Shown here piece by piece: positions 1 to 9,951 of a stretch of 64,000 bases of DNA (positions are counted from its first letter, which is position 1; the number at the start of each line of letters is the position of its first letter). The notes beneath the pieces were generated by a model. That model did no database searches and was not told where the DNA came from. It saw only the letters and a program-made list of their open reading frames with translations. Source of the stretch: Erinaceus europaeus (Eukaryota > Chordata > Mammalia > Eulipotyphla > Erinaceidae). Made by a program: the position numbers and the translations under genes. The stretch lies in assembly GCF_950295315.1 (NCBI RefSeq), contig NC_080180.1:66255081-66319080 (forward strand), read 5' to 3'.

Positions 1-1002
1 ATTTAGGAGACCAAGCCTGGAATTGGAAGTTCTCTTCCTGGCCGTAAACAAGATAATGAGCTAGCAAGGTAACCAGCCTCAGGTGGCATCTGACTCACCA
101 GGGGAAGAGGGCTTTGAGTAGCTAGCCCTGCTCAAAGAGGTTGCAGATTATCTGAGAATTATTTCGGGGCACAAAGGTCCAATCCAGGAAAGCCAATGCT
201 CTGAGGAATTCAGAAAATGCAGGTTATAGCCAACTACTGCTTCACGCTCTCAAAATGTACATTCTTATTAATATGCCTTTGGTCATTTGAAAATCAATAC
301 ATTCAATTTTTTGCTAGGAAAAAAAGTAAAGTTTGTTTAAATAGAAGTAATTCAAGATGGAGACTTGAAAGAGCTCATTAACTCTGTATGGGTATGGGAA
401 CAATGAAACACGGGTAACAATAGATTTTTAAACATTGGCAAATCAAAATGAACTGACAATGAAACACTGCTAGCCAATGTAAAAATAGCTACATTCTGCT
501 TTTCTTACTCTTTACAGGTAAGAATGTTAATCAGTATCATATAAACTCTGTTAAAACGCCTCTGGTTCAGAAACACTTATGTTCTAAATACAACAAAGGG
601 ATTATAATAAATACTAATGTGGGGCTTTGTAAATATCCAAAGAATAAAAATTTTACAATCCAATGCAACCAAGTGAAATTAGCATAAAATTTTAAATGCT
701 GACCACAAATGAAACATGTCAAAATCACTACCCCGATGAATATATACACATTTGCTCTAAGAATTGGCTCAACTTCTTAAGATTCTCGTGATGTTCCAGA
801 GATAATGAAACACTTATGATTTTCAACCTTTGTATTAGAGTTCCACTTGCAATCTTTTCATTCTAAAGGCTTTAAGCATAATGAGAAATTTAGCAATAAT
901 TAATGGGTCTTTAAATAATGTGTTCTTCAGTTGCAGGCATATGCCTTGCTCTTCCAGTTATCAGTAGGCCTTTATTGCTATAACAGACTGGTTTTATTTT
1001 GT
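1..1002. other. AT-rich stretch with no feature seen
   Basis: I see no recognisable repeat, RNA or coding exon. The longest frame (567-749, minus) has no family features. Confidence 0.5.
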
Positions 1003-1065
1003 TTGCTTGTTTTTTCAACTAGAAAGAGAGAGTGAGAGAAAGAAAGAGAGAGGGGAGGGAGAGAG

Positions 1066-1098
<33 letters not shown>

Positions 1099-1200
1099 AC
1101 AACACATAAGCTTCCTCCAGTTGACTGGATGGAGTCCAAGCTCCACTCTGGGCTCAGTACATGACAGAACAGGTGCTCTCAGCAGGTGAGCTACCTTGCT
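1003..1200 (-). mobile_element. Type C SINE, split by a LINE insertion
   Basis: On the minus strand the head reads 'gggccagcaaggtagctc'; it lies at 1604-1621 and again partly at 1188-1200, because the LINE at 1201-1603 duplicated 13 bp on entry. The tail is an expanded GA run (1021-1096). The SINE is therefore older than the LINE. Confidence 0.7.
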
Positions 1201-1603
1201 TTTTTTTTTCTTCTAGCGTTTGCCCTTCTTCCATAGCCAGTTAACAGCGTCAGGTTGAGCCTGATGGAAGGTTTCGAGACCTCCTTTGAATCTGGAGAGG
1301 TGGCAGTCGCTGACTATGTGGGTCATAGTCTGTCTGGAGCCGCAGGGGCAGTTCGGGTCGTCTCTGGCTCCCCAGCGATGGAACATAGCGGCGCACCGGC
1401 CATGGCCTGTTTGATAGCGATTGAGGAGGGCCCGATCATAACGTGCCAGGTCAAAGCCGGGTGGACGCTCGCAGGGGTCTGTGATGAGGTGTTTGTTCTT
1501 GACCTCAGCTGACTGCCAGCTCTGTCCAACACTTGACGTCTCGTCACCCAATCTGGTCCCCTACGCCTACACTGAACTTCTCTGTTCCAGTCTCTTGGAA
1601 ACA
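1201..1603 (-). mobile_element. RTE-like LINE, 3' end, with 5' inversion
   Basis: A non-LTR retrotransposon fragment flanked by a perfect 13 bp target-site duplication (gagctaccttgct, 1188-1200 and 1604-1616). From 1201 to about 1528 it reads 3' to 5' on the plus strand, starting with a short poly(T) and 'cttctagcgtttgccc', the reverse of the family 3' end. At about 1528 it switches orientation: 1529-1603 carries the sequence that normally lies just upstream, in the opposite direction. The two arms meet at the same point of the parent element ('ggaaacagag' / 'ctggcagtcagc'). This is the twin-priming product of target-primed reverse transcription. Compare the copies at 40533 and 61001. Confidence 0.88.
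1213..1534 (-). pseudogene. LINE ORF2 C-terminal tail (remnant)
   Basis: About 100 codons of the region after the reverse transcriptase remain open. Visible motifs are LARYDRALL, RTGHGRC-like 'YQTGHGRCAAMFHRWG', and a CCHC knuckle CPCGSRQTMTHIVSDC (C-x-C-x7-H-x4-C), typical of the C-terminus of many metazoan LINE proteins. It ends KKGKR followed by TAG, about 10 nt from the element's end. Codon 1267-1269 is TTC (Phe), where the other two copies have TGA. The first ~8 residues of the frame come from the inverted arm. With no endonuclease or RT core, it cannot be functional. Confidence 0.85.
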
Positions 1604-1621
1604 GAGCTACCTTGCTGGCCC

Positions 1622-2391
1622 AGGAGCTTGCTGATTTCATGGTGCCTGGTAAAAGCACACAAACGTGCACCTTCCGCCAACACAGCCATGTTGTGAGGGG
1701 AGCGGAGTGAACAGAGCTTTCCATGGGGCCCAGTTTCTCACCTTGAGGCAGAAGTGTCCACTTGTCATTCTGGGTCTCTGACTAAATTTTAAACCACGCA
1801 TTTCAGGACAAGGAAGGCAACTTTCTGTCACGTCCCTTGGGTATCGTGAGGTATGTCATTAGTAGGTTGAAAACTTTCTTTTCTTTTTCTTTCTTTCTTT
1901 TTTCCCCCCAGCTATCTGAAGTTGCTGTGTAAATTGCACTTCAAGGCTAAATTATCTCGACTTGTAACAATGCAAAATGCATCTTTCACAACAGTCCTGT
2001 TCTCCCCTTAAGTCATCGCTGTTCTTTTGCCTTCTCTCCAGCAGAAAGTCTATTAAACATTAAGCACAGAATTCCCAAATTGCTACTAGAATTGATCACT
2101 TAGTGCTGCTAAAAAAAAAAATCAGTTGCAGGTTAGACAGCTAAATTTAGATGTTTGGATACTGTATGCTGACTTCAACGCAATACGGAATATGGCTCTT
2201 GTTAGTAATAGAAATAAGTTGGAGAAAAATGAAGAGTTGAACTTCAGAATAGCCACGATTCATCCTTCTCAAATTAAGCTTAATCAATATGCTTGGATCA
2301 AAATAATATTTTCTTAAAGCCCTGAGAAGATTCACATTTTAATTCCGCTAAGAAGACAGTATGGAGACAAGAATAAAACACCCTAGTTAAG
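1622..2391. other. No feature seen
   Basis: It holds a pyrimidine run at 1876-1908 and a poly(A) run near 2110. Nothing else is recognisable. Confidence 0.45.
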
Positions 2392-2400
2392 ACTAAAACA

Positions 2401-2698
2401 GGAGCTAGGCAGAAGCAAACCCTTTGGATGCACATGTTGCCATGAGCAAGGACCTGGGTTCAAACCTCCAGCCCCACGTTTAGGAGGGAAACATCACAAG
2501 TGATGAAGCAGGGCTGCAGGTGTCTCTCTGTCTCCCTTGCCAACTCCCTCTCCCCTCCATTTGTCTCTCTCAGATAAAAGAAAGAATAAAACAATATAAA
2601 AATAAAAACAAATGGTTGCCAGGAACTGTGGATTTGCCTTGCTGGCACCAAGCCCCAGCAATAAATCTAGTGGGAAAAGAAAGAAAGGAAGAAAGAGC
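2401..2698 (+). mobile_element. Type B SINE with type A-like 3' segment
   Basis: The core 'gaagcagggctgcagg' at about 2501 is followed by a CT tract, an A-rich stretch and a diverged 'gccaggaactgtggatttg' segment more usual in type A. A weak 7 bp duplication (actaaaa, 2392-2398 and 2699-2705) flanks it. Confidence 0.8.
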
Positions 2699-2705
2699 AC
2701 TAAAA

Positions 2706-3545
2706 TAATGCAGTATTTTCTGGTTTGATCATATGCTGATAAGTAAGCTCCTTTATCTAATTTTATCAGTTTCTGTCATATGTCTAAAGACAGTGCAATG
2801 TTTAGCTGACAACTTGGTCGCAGATATAAATCAAATCTCTGTCACAGAGAAGTTGTAATAATTTGTAACATTAATATTAATTCCCTAAAACCCTACTTCA
2901 TTTTTAATGAAAACTCTGCACTTAAATATTTGATTAAAAAAAAAAATGGTAGAGTCATTAAACCCACTTAAGTTATACACTGGTCATTCTTGATCAGAGC
3001 CTCCAAGTGGTTGGTTTGCCAAGAAGGCTTAGTCAGTTTCTTCTCTCAGTAGAGTCTTAGGGACAGAAACCTGCAAATATCTCCATTTACTATGCAACCC
3101 ACTAGAAGGGCTCCCTTGTCCTCATGCTAGAAAGCATCCACAGCCAGTCACTCTCAGCTACTTGCATCGTGACCTGCTCTCCTGGCCATGCACTGCCCGA
3201 CCTCAAGCACCCTCTGTGGATATCTGGTCAGACCAGGAAGGCAGCGTTTTAGACGGGCCGAGTCCCTAAAACACAACTGAGCTAGATAGCAACCAGCCAA
3301 CTGGATCGCTGGAGTCCAAGCTGTGGGAGAAGGGAGGTTCTCTCTCACACAGGAGCAGTTCAGCAGGCAGCCAGTCGCCACCCTAAGGTGGGATTCAAAA
3401 GTCAGCTCTTGGAGATAACAAAAGCTCACTGTTTTCTCCCTGTTGGGCATGCAAGCTTTTAGGAGTTGTGTGCAAACGAAGAACTCCTGACATGTATCAC
3501 AGTGACTCACATCTGTTCCCTGAAGTATGTTGTTTACTTTAAGGT
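2706..3545. other. No feature seen
   Basis: This is single-copy-looking sequence. The minus frame at 3154-3510 (118 aa) shows no recognisable domain. Confidence 0.45.
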
Positions 3546-3559
3546 TTTAAAAATATTTT

Positions 3560-3852
3560 TTAAATTTTTATTTATTTCTTTTCCCTTTTGTTGCCCTAGT
3601 TGTCTTTTTATTGTTGCTGTAGTTATTGTTGTTGTTGTTGTTGTTGGATAGGACAGAGAGACATGGAGAGAGGAGGGGAAGACAGAGAGGGGAGAGAGAA
3701 AGACAGACACCTGCAGACCTGCTTCACCTTCACCGCCTGTGACGCGACTCCCCTGCAGGTGGGGAGCTGAGGGCTCAAACTGGGATCCTTCTGCCAGTGC
3801 TTGTGCTTAGCACCATGTGCGCTTAACCCGCTGCACTACTGCCTGACTCCCC
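3560..3852 (-). mobile_element. Type A SINE inserted in a type B tail
   Basis: It is flanked by the 14 bp duplication 'tttaaaaatatttt' (3546-3559 and 3853-3866), which is the A-rich tail of the next SINE. The insertion therefore landed in that tail. A GTT/TTG run (3618-3647) is the reverse of the CAA tail. Confidence 0.9.
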
Positions 3853-4047
3853 TTTAAAAATATTTTATTTATTTATACTGGATAGAGTCAAAGAGAAATT
3901 GAGAGGGAGAGACAAGGAGAGACACCTGCAGCCCTGCTTCAACACTCCTGAAGCTTTCTCCCTGCCGGTGGAGACCAAGCGCTTGAACCCAGTTCCTTGC
4001 ACATTGGAATCTGTGCGTTTAACCAGGTGTGCCACCTCCTGGCCCCT
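3853..4047 (-). mobile_element. Type B SINE
   Basis: Reversed core 'cctgcagccctgcttc' at about 3926 and head 'ccaggtgtgccacctcctggcccc' region at 4023-4046. It hosts the preceding type A insertion in its tail. Confidence 0.88.
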
Positions 4048-4055
4048 GAAGTCTC

Positions 4056-4190
4056 TAGTTTTTGTCTCAGGAGAGGAACTGCAGGGTCAGAGAGCAGGTC
4101 CACTTCTAGCCTTGTGAGAGTTCTCCAGAATGCTCTCCACAGGGGCTGGGCTGACTTACATTCCCACCAGCAGTGCAGAGGGACACAGTG
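4056..4190 (-). mobile_element. L1 fragment (ORF2 C-terminal region)
   Basis: It aligns by eye with 26767-26885 ('gagagttctccag', 'cattcccaccagcagtgcag'), which is antisense L1 ORF2. Both ends are missing, and divergence is higher than in the 26 kb copy. Confidence 0.75.
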
Positions 4191-4379
4191 CCTTTTCGGT
4201 ATAACACCACAGAGGAATATTTAAACTCTTCCTCAGGAACACAGTTTGTGGAAGCGCTCTTGTCTTCAAATCTAGCATGCCCCAGGTCTTTCGCAGTGTT
4301 GTTGCTAGGCCACACTGGGCAAAAGGCCGAGACATTTTTCTCATCCTGAATAATGTGACTATAACGTTCTTTTTGAGCG

Positions 4380-4478
4380 AGCCAGGTGATGCATACTTGG
4401 TTGAGCACACATGGAAGGATTCAGGTTCAAGCCCTTGCTCCCCACCTGCAAGGGGGGTGCTTCATAAGCAGTATAACA

Positions 4479-4522
<44 letters not shown>

Positions 4523-4640
4523 GCTCCTCCTCTCGGTTTCTCTTCATCCTATCAAATAATATAGAAAGGGGGCAGGACTGGCCACTGGGAGTGGTGGATT
4601 CATCAGTGCCAGCACTGAGAGCCAGCATGACCCTGGTGAC
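4380..4640 (+). mobile_element. SINE with CT microsatellite
   Basis: The head 'ccaggtgatgcatacttggttgagcac' region runs to a pure CT tract (4482-4520), then the diverged 3' segment 'gggagtggtggattcatcag'. It mixes a type B-like head with a type A-like tail. Confidence 0.78.
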
Positions 4641-4653
4641 AATAAAATAATTC

Positions 4654-5433
4654 CCACAAGCAAAAATATGTGTGCCCCCCACCCCACCCTCAGTGAAGAT
4701 GAACACCTGCTCTCATCTTCCACCCAGAGATTTTTACTTTGGTGTCCTACTCCGAACTCAGTCAGATTCTGCTGTGAGTTTCTCTTTCTGTTCTTCTTTC
4801 TCAATTCTGTCTATGAGTAGAATCCAGTCCTTTTAACAACTATGACACCATCTCCCCAGACAATAACTTGGGTCCACCTGCATGTTACCTGTCAGACTCG
4901 GGCAAAAACTAGTAGAGTTATGAGTCTCTTGGAATATACCTAAAATAGACCTACTAGCTTTTTACTAAACGGAGATCCCAAATCCTAATCTGCGATATTT
5001 CTGCCTTTGGGTTCATGATTAGTCAACAATTCGTTCTGCTCTATATCTTAACTCTTTTTCAACCACCAGGTTCCAGATGCTACCTTGATGCCAGCCAGAT
5101 TTCCCTGGGCAGACGACCCCACCAATGTGTCCTGGAGCCCTGCTTCCCCAGAGCCCTGCCCCACTAGGGAAGGAGAGAGACAGACTGGGAGTGTGGATCC
5201 ACCTTCCAACACCCATGTTCAGCGGGGAAGCAATGACAGAAGCCAGACCTTCCACCTTCTGCATCCCACAGTGACCCTGGGTCCACACTCCCAGAGGGAT
5301 AGAGAATGGGAAAGCTGTCAGGGGAGGGGAGGGGATATGGAGATCTGCTGGTGGGAACTGTGTGAAGTTGTACCCCTCTTATCCTATGGTTTTGTCAGTG
5401 TTTCCATTTTATAAATAAAAATTACAAAAATAA
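4654..5433 (+). mobile_element. Composite retroelement, copy 1
   Basis: It is flanked by an A-rich duplication, 'aataaaataattc' (4641-4653 and 5434-5446). The 5' part (to about 4825) resembles antisense L1 3' sequence ('agatttttactttggtg'). The rest is a module shared with copies at 25.2, 29.3 and 39.1 kb: 'cacctgcatgttacctgtc', 'gccactagggaaggagag'-type core and 'gaccctgggtccac', ending in an A-rich tail after 'tataaataaa'. No conserved ORF is visible. Confidence 0.75.
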
Positions 5434-5446
5434 AATAAAATAATTC

Positions 5447-5984
5447 TTTTTGAAAACTCACACTCTTGATTGGCAAGATAGTTTCTAAGACCGAGTGGTA
5501 ACAGGTTTGTGGTGTTCTGTTCTCCATCAAATCATGCTCTTTCTCCACCATAGGACACTGGGTCCTCCACTCTCTTTTCACCCTCTGCCATCTGGCTCCC
5601 ATCACTTTAGAGACCTCGGCTCTGCTGTGACAGATCACTGCCAATCAGACTCTGATCGGGTATTTTCCTTTGCTTTGCTGAAGTCCCTCCTGGAAGTGTG
5701 CGAGGCCACGTGCAAGGAGAAGCTCGCCTGTGTGTCAGTCTTCCTGCAGTACCTCCTGCTGTGCTCTCTTTCCACAACCACTCAAAGCTCTAATGTGCAC
5801 TGCAGACTCTGCAGCCAAAAAAAGGACAATCTACCCCACCGGTGTGAAGACACTAATTTACCTAAGGACTGGACAGAACCACCAGAATGTGGCCTGAAGT
5901 GAAAAGTGTGAGTGTGCCCAGCCAGAGGCTGTGAGCCCAGAGGGCGGGATGCGCACAGCCACACCCTGCAAACCAAGGGTGGTT
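5447..5984. other. No feature seen
   Basis: A 135-codon plus frame at 5495-5902 lacks any recognisable domain and ends in a SINE-adjacent region. I do not call it a gene. Confidence 0.45.
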
Positions 5985-5987
5985 CTC

Positions 5988-5994
5988 TGTCTCC

Positions 5995-6036
<42 letters not shown>

Positions 6037-6168
6037 CTCTACCAAAACACTGCTAAGCTCTGACTTATGGTGTTGGAGGTAGGGGGATAGAACCTGGAAT
6101 TTCAGAGCCTCAGGCATGAGAGTCTCTCTTGGTATAACCATTATGCTAGCTAACCCCTCACCAAATTT
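5988..6168 (-). mobile_element. Type C SINE with (CTTT)n tail
   Basis: The reversed body 'cctcaggcatgagagtctct' (6108-6127) and 'accattatgctagctaacccc' region are diagnostic. The tail has become a pyrimidine tetranucleotide run (6004-6035). Confidence 0.82.
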
Positions 6169-6622
6169 TGTTTCTGGTGGACTGGAGATGGGGCCAGAAA
6201 TGGAGAAACTTAAAGGGTAACTGAATATGAGGATAGGATATAGACTCTACTTAGACTCCACTACTGACTCAGAATAGCAAAATATTTCCTATGTAGTAAC
6301 TAACAAACTGTCCTCGTCTCAGCTGAATCTTCTCAAAGGGCACATTGTATCAGACCAGACCATCAGACCCAGCACCCAGCACCTCAGATGTGGCATAGAC
6401 AAGATGTGGGAGAGAGAGAGAGAGAGCTATGTGCTGCCCTGCCTCCCCCAACCCAGACGCACCAGGAAGGGGCAGCCGCCAACTGCAGAGTCATTTGACA
6501 AGCCCACTTCACACCCTTCTGTTCAGTGGCACGTTGTCAACTAAGTCTGAGCTCCAGACACGCACTGGAAGAGCTCTCAGAGAGAACCACTGAAATATCA
6601 TAAAACTGATTTCTGTCTCTCT
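6169..6622. other. No feature seen
   Basis: Apart from a short GA run at 6411-6426, nothing is recognisable. Confidence 0.45.
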
Positions 6623-6628
6623 GAGCAT

Positions 6629-6979
6629 TGCCGGGCTACCTTCTCAGATGGGAGAGAGAGACGACCAGGGACTCCTGGCTGAATGGTACGCAGTTCAGTC
6701 TTTATTCATGTGGAACGCAGCGCAATCTAAGCCATCGCTAATCACAATCCTGTCCTTATATATCCTGAGGCGGAAGAGTCAGGTTCGAAGAGGATGTACA
6801 TAGGATGGGGGTGGGGAGAAGGAAAAAGCATGCAAAACAGTGAGGATTAAACCAGTGCCCTGGAGGCAGGGGGTGCTTAGTTAACAGTGGCTATGTAAAC
6901 AGAATACAGTGTTAAGCAGGGGGATTAAACCAATGACACAGAAAGGGTCTTAGAAGCAGAATTTGGAAGCAGACCAACA
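6629..6979 (-). mobile_element. Solo LTR of an endogenous retrovirus
   Basis: A 351 bp element beginning TG and ending CA, with a 6 bp target duplication carrying one mismatch (gagcat 6623-6628, gaacat 6980-6985). Read on the minus strand it has a U3 of about 215 bp, a TATA box (tatataagg near 6754-6763), an AATAAA signal (6701-6706 reversed) and U5. Two relatives lie at 9952-10368 and 54051-54396. A 6 bp duplication is typical of class II (betaretrovirus-like) ERVs. No internal viral sequence remains; it arose by LTR-LTR recombination. Confidence 0.88.
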
Positions 6980-6985
6980 GAACAT

Positions 6986-7550
6986 AGAAAGGCCTGGGTG
7001 TGTGCCTGTCATTCCGCAACAACAAAGGAGAAACAAGTGCAGGATTTTAAGCTACTATGTAAAAAATGTGGCTATATTTACATGTGTAAGTATGCATTTA
7101 CAAGTATTTATTTAGAGTGAATATAACACTTGGTAAATAGAGCTGAAATTAATAAGGCACATAAATATAATTTATATCAAGGCAATTGCTTTTCCAACTT
7201 CTTTCAGAAATGCATTCATCTTTTTAAAGAAAGAGCGATTTGGATCTATTTTGAGTATTTTTCAGTTATGGGATTGCCTTCAATTTAAAAGTATGTAGTA
7301 AGATAAGATTTAACACTGAAGAAACATTTCAAGAAAGCGGGTCTGAGGAAGCTAAAAAGACTGGAGTAGGTGAGGTCACAGAGGAAACGGGGGACGTGTG
7401 CTGTATCTGTTGGGGGGGACAGTTTCAGAGATCCAAAGGTCCCTCGCCATCTCTTCCTAGAAGTACCGACATACTAGCAAGTGGTCTGTCTTTAAGTCAC
7501 TGGTTTGGGTTAAAACATTGGCTTTAGGGGATCTTGTGAATAAAACGTCA
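6986..7550. other. No feature seen
   Basis: AT-rich sequence without recognisable repeats. Confidence 0.45.
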
Positions 7551-7554
7551 GCAA

Positions 7555-7762
7555 GGGGCTGGGCGTTGGCACACCTGGTTGAGCACATGCTACACTGCAC
7601 AGGGACCCAAGTTCAAGCCCCCGGTCCCCATCAGCAGGGAAAGCTTTGCGGGTGGTAGGTGAAGCAGGGCTGCTGGGTCTCCCTGTCTCTTTCCCTCTCT
7701 ATCACGCCATTCCCTCTCGATTTCTGACCGTCTCTTTCTAATCAATAAAGGCAGTTTTAAAA
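7555..7762 (+). mobile_element. Type B SINE
   Basis: Head 'ggggctgggcgttggcacac' at 7556, a B-box-like 'aagttcaagcccc', and the tail 'taatcaataaaggcag'. No target duplication was found. Confidence 0.85.
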
Positions 7763-7928
7763 AACTGTAACAGTAATCATAGTGGAAGTAGTAAGACTAT
7801 TAGGACTTAAAGGGTCCAGGTGGCAGTGCTCCTGGTAGAGTGCAGGAGTTTCAGTGCTCAGGAGCCCAGGCTCAGACCCTGTAGGGAGAAAGGCTCCTGT
7901 GAAGAGCAGTAAAGCAGTGTTACAGGCC

Positions 7929-8394
7929 TCTGTCTCTCCCTCCCTCTCCTTCTCCCTCCCTCTCCCTCTCGCTCTCTCTCTATCCCTCTCCCTCTTGCTC
8001 TCTCGCTCTCTCTCCCTCTCTCTCTCCCTCTCCCTCTCTCTCTCTCTCCCTCTCCCTTTCCCTCTCTTTCTCTCCCTCTCCCTCTCTCTTTCTCCCTCCC
8101 TCTCCCTCTCTCTCTCCCTCCCTCCCTCTCTCTCCCCCCCTCTCCCTCCCTCTCTCCCTCCCTCTCTCTCTCTCCCTCTCTCTCTCCCTCCCTCTCCCTC
8201 TCTCTCCCTCTTCCTTTCCCTCCCTCTCCCTCTCTCTCCCTCTCCCTCTCCTCTCTCTCCCTTTCCCTCTCCCTCTCTCTCCCTCTCCCTCTCTCTCTCT
8301 CCCTTTCCCTCTCCCTCTCTCTCCCTCTCTCTCTCTCTCCCCCTCTCTCTCTCCCTCTCCCTCTCTCCATCTCTCTCTTTCTATCTCTCTCCCC
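7929..8394. repeat. (CTCTCC)n pyrimidine tract
   Basis: A ~466 bp polypyrimidine/polypurine run of CT, CCT and CTCTCC units with few interruptions. It grew from the CT part of a SINE. Frames through it are low-complexity only. Confidence 0.95.
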
Positions 8395-8415
8395 TTCTTC
8401 TTCTAGCGTTTGCCC
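8395..8415 (-). mobile_element. 21 bp scrap of the RTE-like LINE 3' end
   Basis: The minus strand reads 'gggcaaacgctagaagaagaa', identical to the terminal bases of the LINE copies, including the TAG stop. It interrupts the SINE's CT-to-tail junction. The CpG-containing core makes chance origin unlikely in this pyrimidine context. Confidence 0.65.
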
Positions 8416-8500
8416 CTATCTCTGTCCAATAAGTAAAATCACTTTCCTCACTTCATATCTCAAGGGCAGTTCAGGGCCACCCACAAGAAAACAGTAAACC

Positions 8501-9780
8501 CACCACACACACACACACTCAGAGTCACACACACTCTCACACACTCTCACACTCACACACACACACACTCACACACACACACACTCACACACACACACTC
8601 ACACACACTCACACACACACACTCACACACACTCACACACACACACTCACACACACTCACACACACACACTCACACACACACTCACACACACACACACTC
8701 ACACACTCACACACACACTCACACACACACACACTCACACACACTAACACACACACTCACACACACTCACATTCTCACACACTCACACTCACATTCTCAC
8801 ACACATTCACACACACACACACACTCACACACACACTCACACACACGCACACTCACACACACACACACACTCACACACACTCACACACACACACTCACAC
8901 ACACACTCACACACACAGTCACACTCACACTCTACTCACACACACACACTCACACACACGCACAATCTACTCACACACACACACTCACACTCTACTCACA
9001 CACACACTCACACACGCACACACACACTCACACACTCACACACACTCAGAAACATTCACACACACTCACACACACTGTCACACACACTCAGAAACACTCA
9101 CACACTCAAACACACACATACACACACTCACACTCTACTCACACACACTCACACACACTGTCACACACACTCAGACACACTCAATCACACACTCATACAC
9201 ACTCACACACACACTCACACACACACTGACACACGCACACACTCACACACAGTCTCACACACACTCACACAAACACACTCACACATACACACACACTCAC
9301 ACGCACACTCACACTCTACTCACACACACTCACACTATCACACTCACTCACACACACACTCACACACTCACACTCTACTCACACACACACTCACACATAC
9401 TAATACTCACACACACTCACACACACGCACACTCACACACTCACACTCTACTCACACACACTCTCACACTCACACTCACTCACACACACTCATACACTCA
9501 CACACTCACACTCACACACACACACTCACACACACACATACACTCACTCACACACGCACACTCACACACTCTCACACACACACTCTCACACTCACACAAT
9601 CACACTCACACACACACACACACTCACACACTCATACACACTATCATACACACTCACACACACCCACACAATCACACACACACTCACACACTCACACACT
9701 CACACACAGAGAGAGACACACACACACACAGTCACACACACTCACACAGTCACACAGACTCACACAATCACACACTCACT
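8501..9780. repeat. (CA)n / (CACACT)n microsatellite array
   Basis: A 1.28 kb array of CA, CACACT and CACACACT units with scattered 'ctctactcacac' variants from about 8930 onward, suggesting local higher-order duplication. It abuts retroviral leader sequence at 9781. Confidence 0.95.
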
Positions 9781-9931
9781 TGTGGCCCAGAGCAAAGTGT
9801 TCCAGAGACAGAGTAACTATCTCATGATGAAGCAGTAGAGGCTTTGGCAAACCTCTTCGTAAGGAGAAGAGAAGACCATACTGCACAGGTAGGCAAAGTC
9901 TTCACTTCTCTGGGAGTTGCGCAGGTCTGGT
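9781..9931 (-). mobile_element. ERV 5' leader remnant
   Basis: This sequence lies downstream (minus strand) of the primer-binding site and has no identifiable gag start. It stops at the CA array, so gag, pol, env and the 3' LTR are absent. Confidence 0.55.
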
Positions 9932-9949
9932 CCCACGTGGTGGGCGCCA
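9932..9949 (-). promoter_or_regulatory. Retroviral primer-binding site (tRNA-Lys type)
   Basis: Two bases beyond the LTR the minus strand reads 'tggcgcccaccacgtggg'. It resembles the lysine tRNA primer sites of betaretrovirus-like ERVs (TGGCGCCCA...) with a small difference in the middle. Its position fixes the LTR as a 5' LTR and the element's orientation as minus. Confidence 0.75.
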
Positions 9950-9951
9950 TA

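Larger units (their letters stand above)
7806..8445 (+). mobile_element. Type C SINE with a giant CT tract
   Basis: The SINE head (7810-7928: 'gtggcagtgctcctggtagag') leads into an almost uninterrupted CTCTCC tract at 7929-8394. After a foreign 21 bp scrap (8395-8415) the SINE end resumes, 'tctctgtccaataagtaaaat'. The tract is about 470 bp, where other copies have 30-200 bp. Confidence 0.75.

Noticed and set aside
7854..8432. 192-codon Ser/Leu/Pro frame and its Arg/Glu minus partner
   Set aside because: Pure translation of the CTCTCC tract in a SINE.
8553..8756. Cys/Val-rich frame
   Set aside because: Translation of the CA/CACACT array.
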